Below, in pieces: positions 8,934 through 18,512 of a DNA stretch of 64,000 nucleotides. How positions within the stretch are numbered: position 1 is the stretch's first letter; each line of letters begins with the position of its first letter. The stretch comes from Henriciella sp. (GTDB lineage Bacteria > Pseudomonadota > Alphaproteobacteria > Caulobacterales > Hyphomonadaceae): positions 124,001 to 188,000 of the forward strand of contig NZ_JAPYPG010000006.1 in NCBI RefSeq assembly GCF_029937755.1, in the 5' to 3' direction. The translations under genes and the position numbers were made by a program. The notes below the pieces were generated by a model, which ran no database searches, had not been told where the DNA came from, and was given only the letters and a program-made list of their open reading frames with translations.

Positions 8934-10142
8934 CTAGCTGTAAATCTCGAAGAGACCGGCTGCGCCCATGCCCCCGCCGATACACATGGTGACAACACCG
9001 AGTTTCGCACCACGGCGTTTGCCTTCAAGCAGGATGGAGCCCGTGCAGCGAGCGCCCGTCATGCCGAAGGGGTGGCCGATCGAGATCGAGCCGCCATTCA
9101 CGTTGTACTTTTCCGGATCGATGCCGAGGCGGTCACGCGAGTAAAGGCACTGGCTGGCAAAAGCTTCGTTCAGCTCCCACAGATCGATATCGTCGACCTT
9201 GAGACCGTGACGCTCAAGCAGGCGCGGAACGGCGAAGACCGGGCCGATCCCCATTTCGTCCGGATCGCAGCCGGCAACATTGAAGCCCATGAAACGGCCA
9301 AGCGGCTCGATGTTACGCTTCTTGGCTTCTTCGGCTTCCATGACGACCACGGCTGCGGCGCCATCGGAAAGCTGGGAGGCGTTACCTGCGGTAACATACT
9401 GGCCCTGCTTGACCTTCTGGCCACCGGAGAAGACCGGCTTCAGGCCGGCAAGCGTCTCATAGGTCGTGCCCGGACGGTTGCAGTCGTCACGATCGGCGAC
9501 GACGTCCTGATAGGTCTCTTCGCCGGTCTCCTTGTTGACCAGCTTCATGCGGGTGTTCAGCGGGACGATCTCTTCGGCCATCCAGCCTTTTTCCTGAAAG
9601 TTTGCCGTGCGGCGCTGGCTTTCGGCGGAATACATGTCCTGCGCTTCGCGGGAAACGCCGTACCGGTCAGCAACGATCTCGGCCGTTTCGATCATCGTCA
9701 TCCAGATCGCCGGCCATTCGGCCATCAGCTTGTCTTCGGTGTAACGGTAGGTGTTCATATGGCCGGAACGGGATACCAGCGACAGCGACTCCACGCCGCC
9801 ACCCACGGCAACCGACGCACCTTCGTTGATCACGGTGTGTGCTGCGTTCGCGATAGCCTGCAGGCCGGACGAGCAGAACCGGTTGATGGTCGCGCCAGAC
9901 GTTGAGGACGGGCATCCTGCCCAGAGCGCGGCATTGCGAGCGACGTTGTGGCCGGTCGCGCCTTCCGGTTGGGCGGACCCGAGGAAGACGTCTTCCACCT
10001 CTTTCGGGTCGATCCCGGCACGCTCCATGGCGCTCTTGATGGCGTGGCCGGCCATGGTGATGCCATGGGTGTCATTCAGGGCGCCGCGTCCAGCCTTGGT
10101 CAGGGGCGTGCGGGCCGTTGATACGATGACTGCTTCTCTCAT
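8934..10142 (-). CDS. Thiolase family acetyl-CoA C-acyltransferase
   Basis: This is a 402-aa cytoplasmic thiolase with all catalytic residues: nucleophile Cys90 in NRFCSSG, His357 in [10 protein letters not shown] and Cys387 in [11 protein letters not shown], plus NEAF. It cleaves 3-ketoacyl-CoA to acetyl-CoA and a shortened acyl-CoA, or condenses two acetyl-CoA. Beta-oxidation (FadA-like) and acetoacetyl-CoA (AtoB-like) roles cannot be separated by eye. The start at 10142 follows GGAGGAGACC; a longer N-terminus would be atypical. An acyl-CoA dehydrogenase lies nearby at 11842, fitting fatty-acid or branched acid oxidation. Confidence 0.92.
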   Translation of the reverse strand: MREAVIVSTARTPLTKAGRGALNDTHGITMAGHAIKSAMERAGIDPKEVEDVFLGSAQPEGATGHNVARNAALWAGCPSSTSGATINRFCSSGLQAIANAAHTVINEGASVAVGGGVESLSLVSRSGHMNTYRYTEDKLMAEWPAIWMTMIETAEIVADRYGVSREAQDMYSAESQRRTANFQEKGWMAEEIVPLNTRMKLVNKETGEETYQDVVADRDDCNRPGTTYETLAGLKPVFSGGQKVKQGQYVTAGNASQLSDGAAAVVVMEAEEAKKRNIEPLGRFMGFNVAGCDPDEMGIGPVFAVPRLLERHGLKVDDIDLWELNEAFASQCLYSRDRLGIDPEKYNVNGGSISIGHPFGMTGARCTGSILLEGKRRGAKLGVVTMCIGGGMGAAGLFEIYS

Positions 10143-10304
10143 TTGGGTGGTCTCCTCCGATAAGGCCTTGCTTTTGTTGCGGCGCACCCTAATCGCGGTG
10201 CGAAGTTTACGCTAGTCCCCTACATGCGGCGTTTCGCGCTTCTTCACGTGCAGGGAACCTTGAGCGCTCCAGGGGGCTTGTTTCTCTGACAGGACAGGAG
10301 CTTC

Positions 10305-10676
10305 ATGACTGACAGACCCACTTCCGACATCGACAAGCTGGCTCATTTGCTTGACTCGCAATTCAGGTTGCCGGGGACCCGTCTACGCTTTGGTCTCGAC
10401 TCCCTTATCGGTCTAATCCCCGGTATTGGCGACGCCCTGACTGGCGGGCTGGGCCTCTATATCGTCAACCGGGCCCGGCAGGAGGGGGCGCCCTTCTTCA
10501 TGATCGTGCGGATGCTGTCCAACCTCCTGATCGATACCATCCTTGGCGCGATTCCGCTCGTGGGTGACCTGTTCGACTTCGGTTTCAAGGCCAATCTCAA
10601 GAATACAAGGATGCTGCAGAAGCATCTGGACAAGAAGCATGGTCAGCGGGTCGACACCAGTGAGCCGGTGAGGTGA
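10305..10676 (+). CDS. DUF4112 domain membrane protein
   Basis: A 123-aa protein matching DUF4112: an LRFGLDSLIGLIPGIGDALT segment followed by a second hydrophobic helix with GAIPLVGDLFDFGFKANLKN. The two glycine/proline-rich helices are probably membrane-embedded. Function is unknown. AGGAG lies 5 bases before the ATG. It is divergent from the thiolase gene across 162 bases. Confidence 0.85.
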   Translation: MTDRPTSDIDKLAHLLDSQFRLPGTRLRFGLDSLIGLIPGIGDALTGGLGLYIVNRARQEGAPFFMIVRMLSNLLIDTILGAIPLVGDLFDFGFKANLKNTRMLQKHLDKKHGQRVDTSEPVR

Positions 10677-10801
10677 TCGCCGCTTTCGGGCGGGCGCATG
10701 AATATATCGAAGCGTCCGGAGGTCGCCGACGAGGGTGAGCTGGTACCGTTACCGTTTTCGTTGCAGGATTATCGCTCCAGCGCGAAAAGGAATATACGGT
10801 C

Positions 10802-11200
10802 ATGAGCAATGTCATCGGCGTCGGCGGTGTCTTTTTTCTATGCAAGGACGAAACGGCAACCAAAGCCTGGTATCGTGACGTGCTCGGCATTCCCGTGAAT
10901 GAATATGGCGGCTTCGACTTCCCCCATGCCAGGGCAGCTGAAGCTTTTCCGCAGGGGGCACGCACCGTATTTGCGCCGTTCAAGGCTGGCAGCGATTACT
11001 TCAAGCCATCGGTCGAGACGGTGATGTTCAACCTGATAGTTGATGATCTTGATGCGGTACTTGAGCGCATCGAGACGGCCGGGGTGGAGCAGACACAGCC
11101 GAGCGAAAGCCATGAGTATGGCCGCTTCGCGTGGGTGATGGACCCGGATGGCCGCAAGGTTGAGCTCTGGGAGCCCAGGGAGCCGGTCGAAGCGGGTTGA
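10802..11200 (+). CDS. Glyoxalase/VOC family protein
   Basis: This 132-aa protein has the paired beta-alpha-beta-beta-beta architecture of the vicinal oxygen chelate family: first half FFLCKDETATKAWYRDVLGI, second half VDDLDAVLERIETAGV and a C-terminal WVMDPDGRKVELWEP with the family's metal-ligand glutamate. The first metal ligand position is not an obvious His, so it may be a non-catalytic or altered-metal member. AAAGGAA precedes the ATG. The substrate is unknown. Confidence 0.85.
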   Translation: MSNVIGVGGVFFLCKDETATKAWYRDVLGIPVNEYGGFDFPHARAAEAFPQGARTVFAPFKAGSDYFKPSVETVMFNLIVDDLDAVLERIETAGVEQTQPSESHEYGRFAWVMDPDGRKVELWEPREPVEAG

Positions 11201-11210
11201 TCTCACTCAC

Positions 11211-11244
11211 AAAAATCGGCCGTCCTTAATGATGAAGGACGGCC
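11211..11244 (-). terminator. Terminator of the small secreted-protein gene
   Basis: A 10-bp perfect stem (11218-11227 with 11235-11244) around a 7-base loop; AAAAA at 11211-11215 gives a U-run for minus-strand transcripts. It separates the converging glyoxalase-fold and CC_3452-like genes. Confidence 0.8.
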
Positions 11245-11276
11245 AAAGTGTTCAGAGAGTGAGAATGAAAGCTTAC

Positions 11277-11579
11277 TTAGTCCTTGGCGGCCTTGTTGCA
11301 CTTTGCGAGGTCTTCCTCGGAGAGGCTTTCCTCAGCAGTGCTGAAGGCGGCAAGTGCGCCAACTTCCGAGGCGACTTTCTTGCACGTGCGTACGGTCACC
11401 GTACGGCGGTTGAGTTCAGCGACGCAGGTGTCGCCGTCGCAGTTCCAGAGCGCTTTCGCTGCAATCACGCGCTCGGAAGAATCAACGGGCGTCGTCAGCT
11501 TGGCAGTGAAATTGGTGCCGGCAGCAGCTGGAAGCACGATAGCTGCCATTGCGGCGGTGAGGGAGAGGCTGCGGAGCAT
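11277..11579 (-). CDS. Small secreted protein, CC_3452-like
   Basis: A 100-aa protein with a cleavable signal peptide (about residues 1-20, ending AAA-GTN). The mature part has two cysteine pairs (WNCDGDTC, then RTCKK and AKCNKA) and the pattern LWNCDGDTCVAEL..RTVTVRTCKKVASEVG. This resembles a small periplasmic family known from Caulobacter (CC_3452 family) as I recall it; the assignment is by memory of the pattern only. No function is known. Confidence 0.7.
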   Translation of the reverse strand: MLRSLSLTAAMAAIVLPAAAGTNFTAKLTTPVDSSERVIAAKALWNCDGDTCVAELNRRTVTVRTCKKVASEVGALAAFSTAEESLSEEDLAKCNKAAKD

Positions 11580-11672
11580 GGGAGGAAACCTTGTTTTGAG
11601 AAGTCTTGGTTTGTCGTTCTGCGGGCCATTGTCTTCCGGCCCTGTAGCGCAACACTATGACTGCTGAATATT

Positions 11673-11700
11673 TTGTCAATCGTTCACTGTTGATTATTCT
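11673..11700 (+). promoter_or_regulatory. Possible sigma-70-type promoter for acyl-CoA dehydrogenase
   Basis: TTGTCA (11673-11678) and TATTCT (11695-11700) are separated by 16 bases in the AT-richer intergenic region 11580-11841. Nothing else was seen in that gap. Confidence 0.3.
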
Positions 11701-11841
11701 CTGACACGATCACGGGGCTGCGGTGTCCATTGCGGATTACGCAAGAAAAAAAGTTTTCGGTGTTGACGCAACGGCGCTGATTGAAGCGAGCCTCCCGGCC
11801 AGTATCCTCCCTGAAGATATAAGAATGCCAGGGAGGCACTC

Positions 11842-13152
11842 ATGGATTTCAATATTCCCAAGGACCTTGCCGACTATCTGGTCGTCCTCGACAACTTCAT
11901 CGAGGAAAAGATCAAACCGCTCGAGCAGGCCGACGACAATATCCGTTTTTTCGACCATCGCCGCGAATGGGCGCGTACGGACTTTGACAATGGCGGCTTG
12001 CCACGCCCGGAATGGGAAGAGCTTCTGACGAAAGCCAAAAGGCTCGCCGACGAGGCCGGTCACCTTCGTTATGCGCTCCCCAAGGAGTTTGGCGGGCAGG
12101 ACGGGACCAATCTCGGCATGGCGGTGATCCGTGAGCATTTTGCCCGTATGGGGCTGGGCCTCCACAACGACCTGCAGAACGAACACTCCATCGTGGGCAA
12201 TTTTCCACAGATCCTGATGCTGCGGGACTTTGCGCGCGACGACCAGAAGCATCTGGCCGACGCGGCACTCAAGGGGGAGTTCAAGGCCTGCTTCGGCCTC
12301 ACCGAGCCAGACCATGGCTCTGACGCGACGCACATGGAAACCCGCGCCGTCCGCCAAAAGAAGGATGGCAAGGATGGCTGGCTGATCAATGGCGCGAAGA
12401 TGTGGATCACAGGCATGCATGTCGCCTCGCACATCATGCTGTTCTGCCGCACCTCCGGCGAGGATGGCGATGCGAAGGGAATCACCTGCCTGATTGTCCC
12501 TGCTGATGATCCTGCGATCGAGATCGACGAGTATATGTGGACGTTCAACATGCCGACCGACCACTGCCGCTTCTACATCAAGGACCTCTGGGTACCGGAA
12601 GATGCCGTGTTCGGTCCGCCTGAGGGCGGCCTCGCGCTCGCCCAGCATTTCGTGCATGAAAACCGCATCCGCCAGGCGGCCAGCTCCTGTGGCGCGGCGA
12701 TGTACTGCATCACCGAGGCGATCAACTACGCCAACGAGCGCAAGCCCTTCGGCAAGTCGCTTTCGCACAACCAGGCGATCCAGTTCCCGCTGGTTGAGCT
12801 GGCCACTCAGGCGGAAATGCTTCGTCTCCTGATCTTCAAGACGGCCTGGCAGATTGACCAGATGTCCAAGCCGGACGTCGCGATCTACCTCTCTGACAAG
12901 GTCTCGATGTGTAACTATTATGCGAACCGTTTGTGTTGCGACGCGGCCGATCGGGCGATGCAGGTCCATGGCGGCATGGGGTACTCGCGCCATAAGCCGT
13001 TCGAGCACATCTACCGCCACCACCGCCGCTATCGCATCACCGAAGGCTCGGAAGAGATCCAGATGCGTAAGGTCGCTGGCCACCTGTTCGGCTTCATGGG
13101 GCCCAACAAGGGCAAGAACCGCAACGAGCCTTTCGATTTTGCGATCCGGTAG
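11842..13152 (+). CDS. Acyl-CoA dehydrogenase
   Basis: This 436-aa FAD enzyme introduces the alpha-beta double bond in an acyl-CoA and passes electrons to ETF; the window also encodes ETF-QO at 36909. Substrate-loop motif LTEPDHGSDATHM, FAD-contact region WITGMHVASH, and the C-terminal catalytic segment RITEGSEEIQM with the family glutamate are visible. The C-terminal extension (FGFMGPNKGKNRNEP) is slightly longer than typical. The ATG is preceded by GGGAGG. Chain-length specificity cannot be judged. Confidence 0.92.
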   Translation: MDFNIPKDLADYLVVLDNFIEEKIKPLEQADDNIRFFDHRREWARTDFDNGGLPRPEWEELLTKAKRLADEAGHLRYALPKEFGGQDGTNLGMAVIREHFARMGLGLHNDLQNEHSIVGNFPQILMLRDFARDDQKHLADAALKGEFKACFGLTEPDHGSDATHMETRAVRQKKDGKDGWLINGAKMWITGMHVASHIMLFCRTSGEDGDAKGITCLIVPADDPAIEIDEYMWTFNMPTDHCRFYIKDLWVPEDAVFGPPEGGLALAQHFVHENRIRQAASSCGAAMYCITEAINYANERKPFGKSLSHNQAIQFPLVELATQAEMLRLLIFKTAWQIDQMSKPDVAIYLSDKVSMCNYYANRLCCDAADRAMQVHGGMGYSRHKPFEHIYRHHRRYRITEGSEEIQMRKVAGHLFGFMGPNKGKNRNEPFDFAIR

Positions 13153-13265
13153 GCGATAAGCTGCACCGCACATCTGCCCACAATCCGGGCACTGCATGCT
13201 CTCTCGCAGCTGCGTGAAAGACTCCGGCTTGCTGAAAGGGCGAGTCTGAAATAGGTGTGGGGTAG

Positions 13266-13475
13266 CAGTAACTCCTCCCCGGGAGAGAGCAGGCGCAAGT
13301 GGCCTGCCGCCGAAGGCGCAACCGCCCCGGAAACGCTCAGGCAAAAGGACCGGGAGAGGGACAACACGCTGGAAAGAGGCGGGCCGGTTTCGACTGGCCC
13401 CAGGCCTCGCCGAAGGAGCAAGCCGGCTGCCAGGAATGGCAGCGGCGGAATCTCTCAGGCGCCGAGACAGCGGGG
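13266..13475 (+). ncRNA. Tandem glycine riboswitch (two aptamers)
   Basis: Two glycine-type aptamers lie head to tail directly before gcvT. Aptamer 1 (about 13277-13355) has CGGGAGAGAGC, then GCCGAAGGCGCAACCGCC, then AAACGCTCAGGCAAAAGGAC. Aptamer 2 (about 13366-13473) has GGAAAGAGGC, then CGCCGAAGGAGCAAGCCG, then GGAATCTCTCAGGC. These conserved core strings, the order and the position before the glycine cleavage operon match the known class. Glycine binding should switch on the gcv operon. Confidence 0.95.
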
Positions 13476-13476
13476 G

Positions 13477-13514
13477 CGGCCACTTCCTCGAAAGGCGAGG
13501 GCCCGTGGCCGTTT
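13477..13514 (+). promoter_or_regulatory. Expression-platform hairpin of the glycine riboswitch
   Basis: CGGCCAC (13477-13483) pairs with GTGGCCG (13505-13511), and inside it CCTCG (13486-13490) pairs with CGAGG (13496-13500). TTT follows. It lies between aptamer 2 and the gcvT start, so it may act as a weak terminator or shield the ribosome site. Confidence 0.5.
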
Positions 13515-13530
13515 GACCGCAAAGGGCGCC

Positions 13531-14685
13531 ATGGCAAATCAGGTTTCAGAAGACCTCAGGAAAACACCGCTCCACGGGCTGCACGAATCGCTCGGCGCGA
13601 AACTTGTGCCGTTCGCTGGCTATGAGATGCCGGTGCAGTTTGAAGGCGTAAAGCCCGAACATCTCTGGACGCGCGAGCATGCCGGCCTGTTCGATGTTTC
13701 GCATATGGGACCATGCTTCCTCACGCTCCGTGAAGGCGTCAGCGAGGATCCGGCCGCCCATGACAAGATCGCAGCCATGGTCGAGGAACTGGTGCCGAGC
13801 GCCATCGCGACGCTGAAGCCCGGTCAGGCCCGTCTGACGGTGCTGCTGAATGAGGACGGCGGGATTCGTGACGATCTCATCATCACGCGTTTGCCTGACG
13901 AACATCAGAACGGCCGCCTTTACATCGTTGTGAATGGGGCTGTGAAAGACCAGGACTGGGCGCATTTTGAACAGAAGCTCGCAGGCCGCGCGGTGGTTCA
14001 GCGCGCTGATGACCGCGTGCTGATGGCGCTTCAGGGGCCGAAAGCGGTCGACGTCCTGAAGGATGAGTTTGCCGGGTGCGAGGACCTGTCCTTCATGCGC
14101 TGCATGCTGGCGGCCTGGGGCGGCGCTGAATGCCTCATCAGCCGCTGCGGCTATACCGGCGAGGACGGCTTTGAAATCCTAATCCCTGCCGCTGCCGGAG
14201 AAGAGCTTGCGGCGAAACTGCTCAAGGACGAGCGCGTGAAGCCCATTGGTCTCGGTGCGCGCGACAGCCTGCGCCTGGAAGCCGGTCTCTGCCTCTATGG
14301 CCATGACATGGACACCTCCCGCAACCCGGTCGAGGTCGACCTGCAATGGGTGATCCAGAAATCACGCCGCGAACGCGCCGACTTTCCGGGCGCGGAAGTC
14401 GTGCTTGAGGCGCTGTCCAACGGACCAAAGGAAAAGCGCGTGGGCATCCGCCCACTGGAGCGCGCCCCGGCCCGCGAAGGCACCGAGATTCATGTGAACG
14501 GCGAGGCTGTGGGCGTGGTCACGTCCGGTGGCTTCGGCCCGAGCGTCGATGGACCGGTGGCCATGGGCTATGTCCGCGCCGATCTCGCGGAACCGGGCAC
14601 GCCTGTCGAACTTATGGTGAGGGGGAAACCGCGCGCCGGTGAAGTCGCCGCGCTCCCCTTTGTCGAACATAATTACAAACGTTGA
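13531..14685 (+). CDS. gcvT: Glycine cleavage system T protein (aminomethyltransferase)
   Basis: This 384-aa protein transfers the methylene group from the H-protein aminomethyl-lipoate to tetrahydrofolate, releasing ammonia. It opens with [27 protein letters not shown] and includes [10 protein letters not shown] and the folate-domain segment [12 protein letters not shown]. The frame stays open upstream through the riboswitch, but homology and the AAGGG before the ATG at 13531 fix this start. It is the first gene of the riboswitch-controlled gcv operon; the next start is 12 bases after its stop region. Confidence 0.95.
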   Translation: MANQVSEDLRKTPLHGLHESLGAKLVPFAGYEMPVQFEGVKPEHLWTREHAGLFDVSHMGPCFLTLREGVSEDPAAHDKIAAMVEELVPSAIATLKPGQARLTVLLNEDGGIRDDLIITRLPDEHQNGRLYIVVNGAVKDQDWAHFEQKLAGRAVVQRADDRVLMALQGPKAVDVLKDEFAGCEDLSFMRCMLAAWGGAECLISRCGYTGEDGFEILIPAAAGEELAAKLLKDERVKPIGLGARDSLRLEAGLCLYGHDMDTSRNPVEVDLQWVIQKSRRERADFPGAEVVLEALSNGPKEKRVGIRPLERAPAREGTEIHVNGEAVGVVTSGGFGPSVDGPVAMGYVRADLAEPGTPVELMVRGKPRAGEVAALPFVEHNYKR

Positions 14686-14696
14686 GGACCAGCCAG

Positions 14697-15089
14697 ATGA
14701 CGCAACATTTCACCCAGCAAGTCACCTTCTACACCGAAGACCATGAGTGGGTCACCGTGCATGGTGACCTGGCCACGGTCGGCATCACCCGTTACGCCGC
14801 CGAGCAACTTGGGGATGTCGTTTTTGTCGAAACCCCGGAGGTCGGAAAGACCTTCAAGAAGGGCGACGAGATGGCCGTGGTCGAAAGCGTAAAGGCTGCG
14901 TCTGATGTGTACGCACCATTGTCCGGCGAAGTCATCGACACAAATGGCGAACTGGCCGATGCGCCGGAAAAGGTCAACGACCATCCTGAAACCGAAGGAT
15001 GGTTCTGCGTCATCAAGTTTTCTGACGGTGCTGAAACCAAGGGCCTGATGGACAAAGACGCCTATTACGAATTCTGCAAGGGGCAATAG
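14697..15089 (+). CDS. gcvH: Glycine cleavage system H protein
   Basis: A 130-aa lipoyl carrier that shuttles the aminomethyl group between P, T and L proteins. The lipoylation site is Lys66 in [10 protein letters not shown]. The TEDHEW N-terminal motif and the length are standard. I choose the ATG at 14697 (GAGGA upstream) over an in-frame TTG at 14682 that overlaps gcvT. Confidence 0.96.
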   Translation: MTQHFTQQVTFYTEDHEWVTVHGDLATVGITRYAAEQLGDVVFVETPEVGKTFKKGDEMAVVESVKAASDVYAPLSGEVIDTNGELADAPEKVNDHPETEGWFCVIKFSDGAETKGLMDKDAYYEFCKGQ

Positions 15090-15092
15090 ACG

Positions 15093-16436
15093 ATGCGTTA
15101 CCTGCCGCTCACACCTGAAGACCGCAAATCCATGCTCCAGACCATCGGGGCGAAATCGGTCGATGATTTCTACGCCGATGTGCCGGAGGCTGCGCGTCTG
15201 GGTGGCAAGGTGGAAGGCCTGCCCGATCATCAGGGCGAGCTCGCCGCTGAGCGGCATATGGCAGCGCTGGCGGGCAAGAACCGCACTGCTTCTGAGGGCC
15301 GGTTCTTCGTCGGCTGCGGGGCCTACAAGCACCATGTGCCCGCCAGTGTGGACCATATCATCCAGCGCTCGGAATTCCTGACGACCTATACGCCGTATCA
15401 GCCGGAAATCGCGCAGGGCACGTTGCAAACGCTGTTCGAATTCCAGAGCCAGGTTGCCGCACTGACGGCGATGGATGTCGCCAACGCCTCCATGTATGAC
15501 GGCTCCACGGCCTGCGCTGAGGCTGCGCTGATGGCCTGTCGTGTGACCCGCCGCAAGCGCGTGGTGCTTTCCGGTGGCCTGCATCCGCACTATGCCGCGG
15601 CCACGCGCACCGTCTGTGAGGCGCAGGGCATTGAGGTCGTGCAGTTGCCGCCAGCCGTGGATGACGAGCTGGCACTGAAGGATGCTGTCACGGACAAGAC
15701 AGCCTGCGTGATCGGCCAGAGCCCGAACGTGTTTGGCACGGTGACAGACCTGTCGCCTGTCTCCGAAGCCGCTCATGCCGATGGGGCGCTGCTGGTTTCG
15801 GTTTTCACCGAGACGGTCTCGCTCGGCATGGTCACCCCACCCGGGGAGATGGGGGCTGACATCGCCGTTGGTGAAGGTCAGTCGATCGGCAATGCGCTGA
15901 ACTTTGGCGGGCCATATGTTGGCCTTTTCGCGACCAATCAGAAACATGTCCGTTCAATGCCCGGCCGGCTCTGTGGCGAGACGGTCGATGCCGATGGCCA
16001 GCGCGGCTTCGTGCTGACACTGTCGACGCGCGAGCAGCATATCCGCCGCGACAAGGCGACGTCGAATATCTGCACTAATGCCGGGCTCTGCACGCTTGCG
16101 TTTACGGCTCACATGACGCTGCTCGGCGACAAGGGGCTCACGCAACTGGCCGAACTCAACCATGAGGCGGCCTGCGCACTGGCCGATGCGCTCGAAGGCG
16201 TGGACGGTGTCGAAATCCTGACGCCGCGCTTCTTCAATGAGTTCGCTTTCCGTGTGCCTGGAAATGCCGAAGCCGTCCTCGCCCAGCTCGATGAGCTTGG
16301 CGTGATTGGCGGCGTGCGCGCTTCACGCCTCTTCCCCGGCAAGAAGATGGACGATGTCATCATCACCTGCGCCACCGAGTGTACGACAGAGGACGACATC
16401 AAGGCCTATGCCGACGCTCTCCGCGAGGTCCTTTGA
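15093..16436 (+). CDS. gcvPA: Glycine dehydrogenase (decarboxylating) subunit 1
   Basis: This 447-aa subunit forms the P-protein decarboxylase with gcvPB. It corresponds to the N-terminal half of one-chain Gcv[16 protein letters not shown] start, then [35 protein letters not shown], and [15 protein letters not shown]. The pyridoxal lysine is, as expected, absent here and present in gcvPB. It begins 3 bases after gcvH; its TGA shares one base with the ATG of the next gene. Confidence 0.96.
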   Translation: MRYLPLTPEDRKSMLQTIGAKSVDDFYADVPEAARLGGKVEGLPDHQGELAAERHMAALAGKNRTASEGRFFVGCGAYKHHVPASVDHIIQRSEFLTTYTPYQPEIAQGTLQTLFEFQSQVAALTAMDVANASMYDGSTACAEAALMACRVTRRKRVVLSGGLHPHYAAATRTVCEAQGIEVVQLPPAVDDELALKDAVTDKTACVIGQSPNVFGTVTDLSPVSEAAHADGALLVSVFTETVSLGMVTPPGEMGADIAVGEGQSIGNALNFGGPYVGLFATNQKHVRSMPGRLCGETVDADGQRGFVLTLSTREQHIRRDKATSNICTNAGLCTLAFTAHMTLLGDKGLTQLAELNHEAACALADALEGVDGVEILTPRFFNEFAFRVPGNAEAVLAQLDELGVIGGVRASRLFPGKKMDDVIITCATECTTEDDIKAYADALREVL

Positions 16437-16747
16437 TGGTCGACACCCCTCAGCACCAGGAAGCCTGGGACCACAAGCGCGCGATCCTCGAATACGAGAC
16501 CTTCCTTGAGGAAATCTTCGAGCGGATCGGCGGCAACCCGGCCAAAACCAAAAGGCGCAAGGACCAGTTCAAGGCGCTGTATGAAGACCCCGCGCTGTGG
16601 CGCGATCCGGAGTCGTTCCGGAAGCTCTATGAGGACCTGCGCAAGGAAATCATCGCGCTCGGCCAGATCTATGTCGGTGCCATGAACAAGCGCATCCATG
16701 AGAAATTCGGACCCAACAGCCCACACAAGGTGGAGGCACGCGTATGA
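16436..16747 (+). CDS. Uncharacterised 103-aa protein embedded between gcvPA and gcvPB
   Basis: I do not recognise this family. It is a highly charged, probably all-helical cytoplasmic protein (FLEEIFERIGG, KLYEDLRKEIIALGQ) with no signal or membrane segment. Its start overlaps the gcvPA stop (TGATG) and its last 4 bases overlap the gcvPB start (ATGA), so it is translationally coupled to both P-protein subunits. The placement suggests a partner or assembly factor for the glycine decarboxylase, which is inference. Composition and codon use match its neighbours. Confidence 0.85.
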   Translation: MVDTPQHQEAWDHKRAILEYETFLEEIFERIGGNPAKTKRRKDQFKALYEDPALWRDPESFRKLYEDLRKEIIALGQIYVGAMNKRIHEKFGPNSPHKVEARV

Positions 16748-18315
16748 CCATGAATTCCCAGGGCCGCTCGACGGCGCCCGCCGATGCAACGACAATATCC
16801 GACATCCATACGATTTCCGGGTCACGTGGGCTGCTTCAGCGTGAGGACCTGATCTTCGAGACCGGTTGCGTCAACAAGACGGGCGTCGACCTGCCAAAGC
16901 CGAAGGGCACGAAATCCCGGCTCGGTGGCGTGATGCGGAAGCGGTCGACAGAGCTTCCCGGCCTCTCGGAACCAGAGACCGTGCGTCACTATGTGCGCCT
17001 GTCGCAAAAGAACTATGCCATCGACCTCGGCCTGTTCCCGCTTGGCAGCTGCACGATGAAGCACAATCCGCGGCTGAATGAGAAAGTCGCAAGGATGCCG
17101 GGCTTTTCCGACATTCACCCGCTGCAACCGCAGGCGACCGTCCAGGGTGCGCTTGAGCTGATCGACCAGCTAGCGACCTGGCTGAAGACGCTGACGGGAA
17201 TGCCCGCTGTCGCAATGAGTCCAAAAGCCGGTGCGCATGGCGAATTCTGCGGGATGATGGCGATCCGTGGGGCCCTGATGGCGCGTGGCGAGATCGAGAC
17301 GCGGACCCGCGTCCTCGTTCCGGCGTCTGCCCACGGCACCAACCCTGCGACAGCCGTGCAGTGCGGCTTCAAGGTCGACGAGATCAAGGCCGACAAGCGC
17401 GGCCGGGTCGATATGGAAGACTTCAAGGCGAAGCTGGAAGACAGTTCCGACATTGCCGGCATCATGCTGACCAACCCTAATACGTGCGGCCTCTTCGAAA
17501 CTGATATTTGCGAGATTGCCGAGCTGATCCACGAGGCGGGTGGGTATTTCTATTGTGACGGCGCGAACTTCAACGCCATCGTTGGGCGTGTGCGTCCTGG
17601 CGATCTTGGTATCGATGCCATGCACATCAACCTGCACAAGACCTTCTCCACGCCGCATGGCGGCGGCGGGCCTGGCGCTGGGCCGACCGTGTTGTCGGAA
17701 GCGCTCGCTGATTACGCGCCCGTGCCCTTCGTCGTAAAGGATGAGGATGTCTATAGCCTCGTCGAAGAAACCGAGGGCGAGGGCGAAGAAGCGTTTGGCC
17801 GGCTGTGCGCCTTCCATGGGCAGATGGGCATGTTCACCCGTGCCCTGGCTTATATGCTGAGCCATGGCGCGGACGGCCTGAAGCAGGCGGCAGAGGATGC
17901 GGTCCTCAACGCCAATTACATCCAGACGCGCCTGAAGACAGTGATGAGCCCGGCCTTTGACGGCTACTGCATGCACGAGGCGCTGTTCTCGGACGCGTTC
18001 ACGGGTGGCGACATCGATACGCTCGATATCTCGAAGGCCCTCATCGACGAAGGCTACCATCCGATGACCATGTACTTCCCGCTGGTGGTTCATGGCGCGA
18101 TGCTGATCGAGCCCACCGAGACCGAGAGCAAGGCCGAACTCGACCGTTTCTGCGATGCCCTCACGGGTATTGCCGAGCGCGCCGCCCAGGGTGATGAGAG
18201 CCTCAAGGGCGCGCCTTACCTTGCTCCCATGCGCCGCCTCGATGAGACGCAGGCGGCTCGCAAGCCGGTCTTGCGCTGGACGCCGCCAGAACCGGAGTCG
18301 ATGGCGGCGGAGTAG
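16744..18315 (+). CDS. gcvPB: Glycine dehydrogenase (decarboxylating) subunit 2
   Basis: This 523-aa PLP subunit decarboxylates glycine and loads the residue onto GcvH. The pyridoxal-phosphate lysine is Lys299 in HINLHKTFSTPHGGGGPG. N-terminal LPLGSCTMKHNP and PAIAMSPKAGAHGE-like segments are typical of the C-terminal half of GcvP. It is the last gene of the operon and is followed by a strong terminator. Confidence 0.96.
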   Translation: MTMNSQGRSTAPADATTISDIHTISGSRGLLQREDLIFETGCVNKTGVDLPKPKGTKSRLGGVMRKRSTELPGLSEPETVRHYVRLSQKNYAIDLGLFPLGSCTMKHNPRLNEKVARMPGFSDIHPLQPQATVQGALELIDQLATWLKTLTGMPAVAMSPKAGAHGEFCGMMAIRGALMARGEIETRTRVLVPASAHGTNPATAVQCGFKVDEIKADKRGRVDMEDFKAKLEDSSDIAGIMLTNPNTCGLFETDICEIAELIHEAGGYFYCDGANFNAIVGRVRPGDLGIDAMHINLHKTFSTPHGGGGPGAGPTVLSEALADYAPVPFVVKDEDVYSLVEETEGEGEEAFGRLCAFHGQMGMFTRALAYMLSHGADGLKQAAEDAVLNANYIQTRLKTVMSPAFDGYCMHEALFSDAFTGGDIDTLDISKALIDEGYHPMTMYFPLVVHGAMLIEPTETESKAELDRFCDALTGIAERAAQGDESLKGAPYLAPMRRLDETQAARKPVLRWTPPEPESMAAE

Positions 18316-18345
18316 GCCGGAACCCCCATCATCAAAATCCTCGCG

Positions 18346-18380
18346 AAATGCCCTGGTCGTGCTGGCCGGGGCATTTTTTT
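18346..18380 (+). terminator. Terminator of the gcv operon
   Basis: A GC-rich hairpin (ATGCCCTGGTC with GGCCGGGGCAT, one internal mismatch) is followed by seven T residues (18374-18380). Confidence 0.85.
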
Positions 18381-18512
18381 AAACCGGGAACGGGCTTTGC
18401 ATGAGCGGGTTGGTCTGGAGGAAGACAAGTTTCTGGCTCTTGCCCGAAATTCATCACTTTCAGGCGCTTAATCTGCTAGGCAGAACGAGACAAATTTCCC
18501 ATATATCTGCGG

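Noticed and set aside
11723-12028. Small plus-strand frame starting GTG before the acyl-CoA dehydrogenase
   Set aside because: Its first 35 codons look plausible, but it then runs out of frame through the dehydrogenase with no similarity or RBS.
13255-13530. N-terminal extension of gcvT by 92 codons
   Set aside because: This stretch is the tandem glycine riboswitch; GcvT homology begins at 13531.
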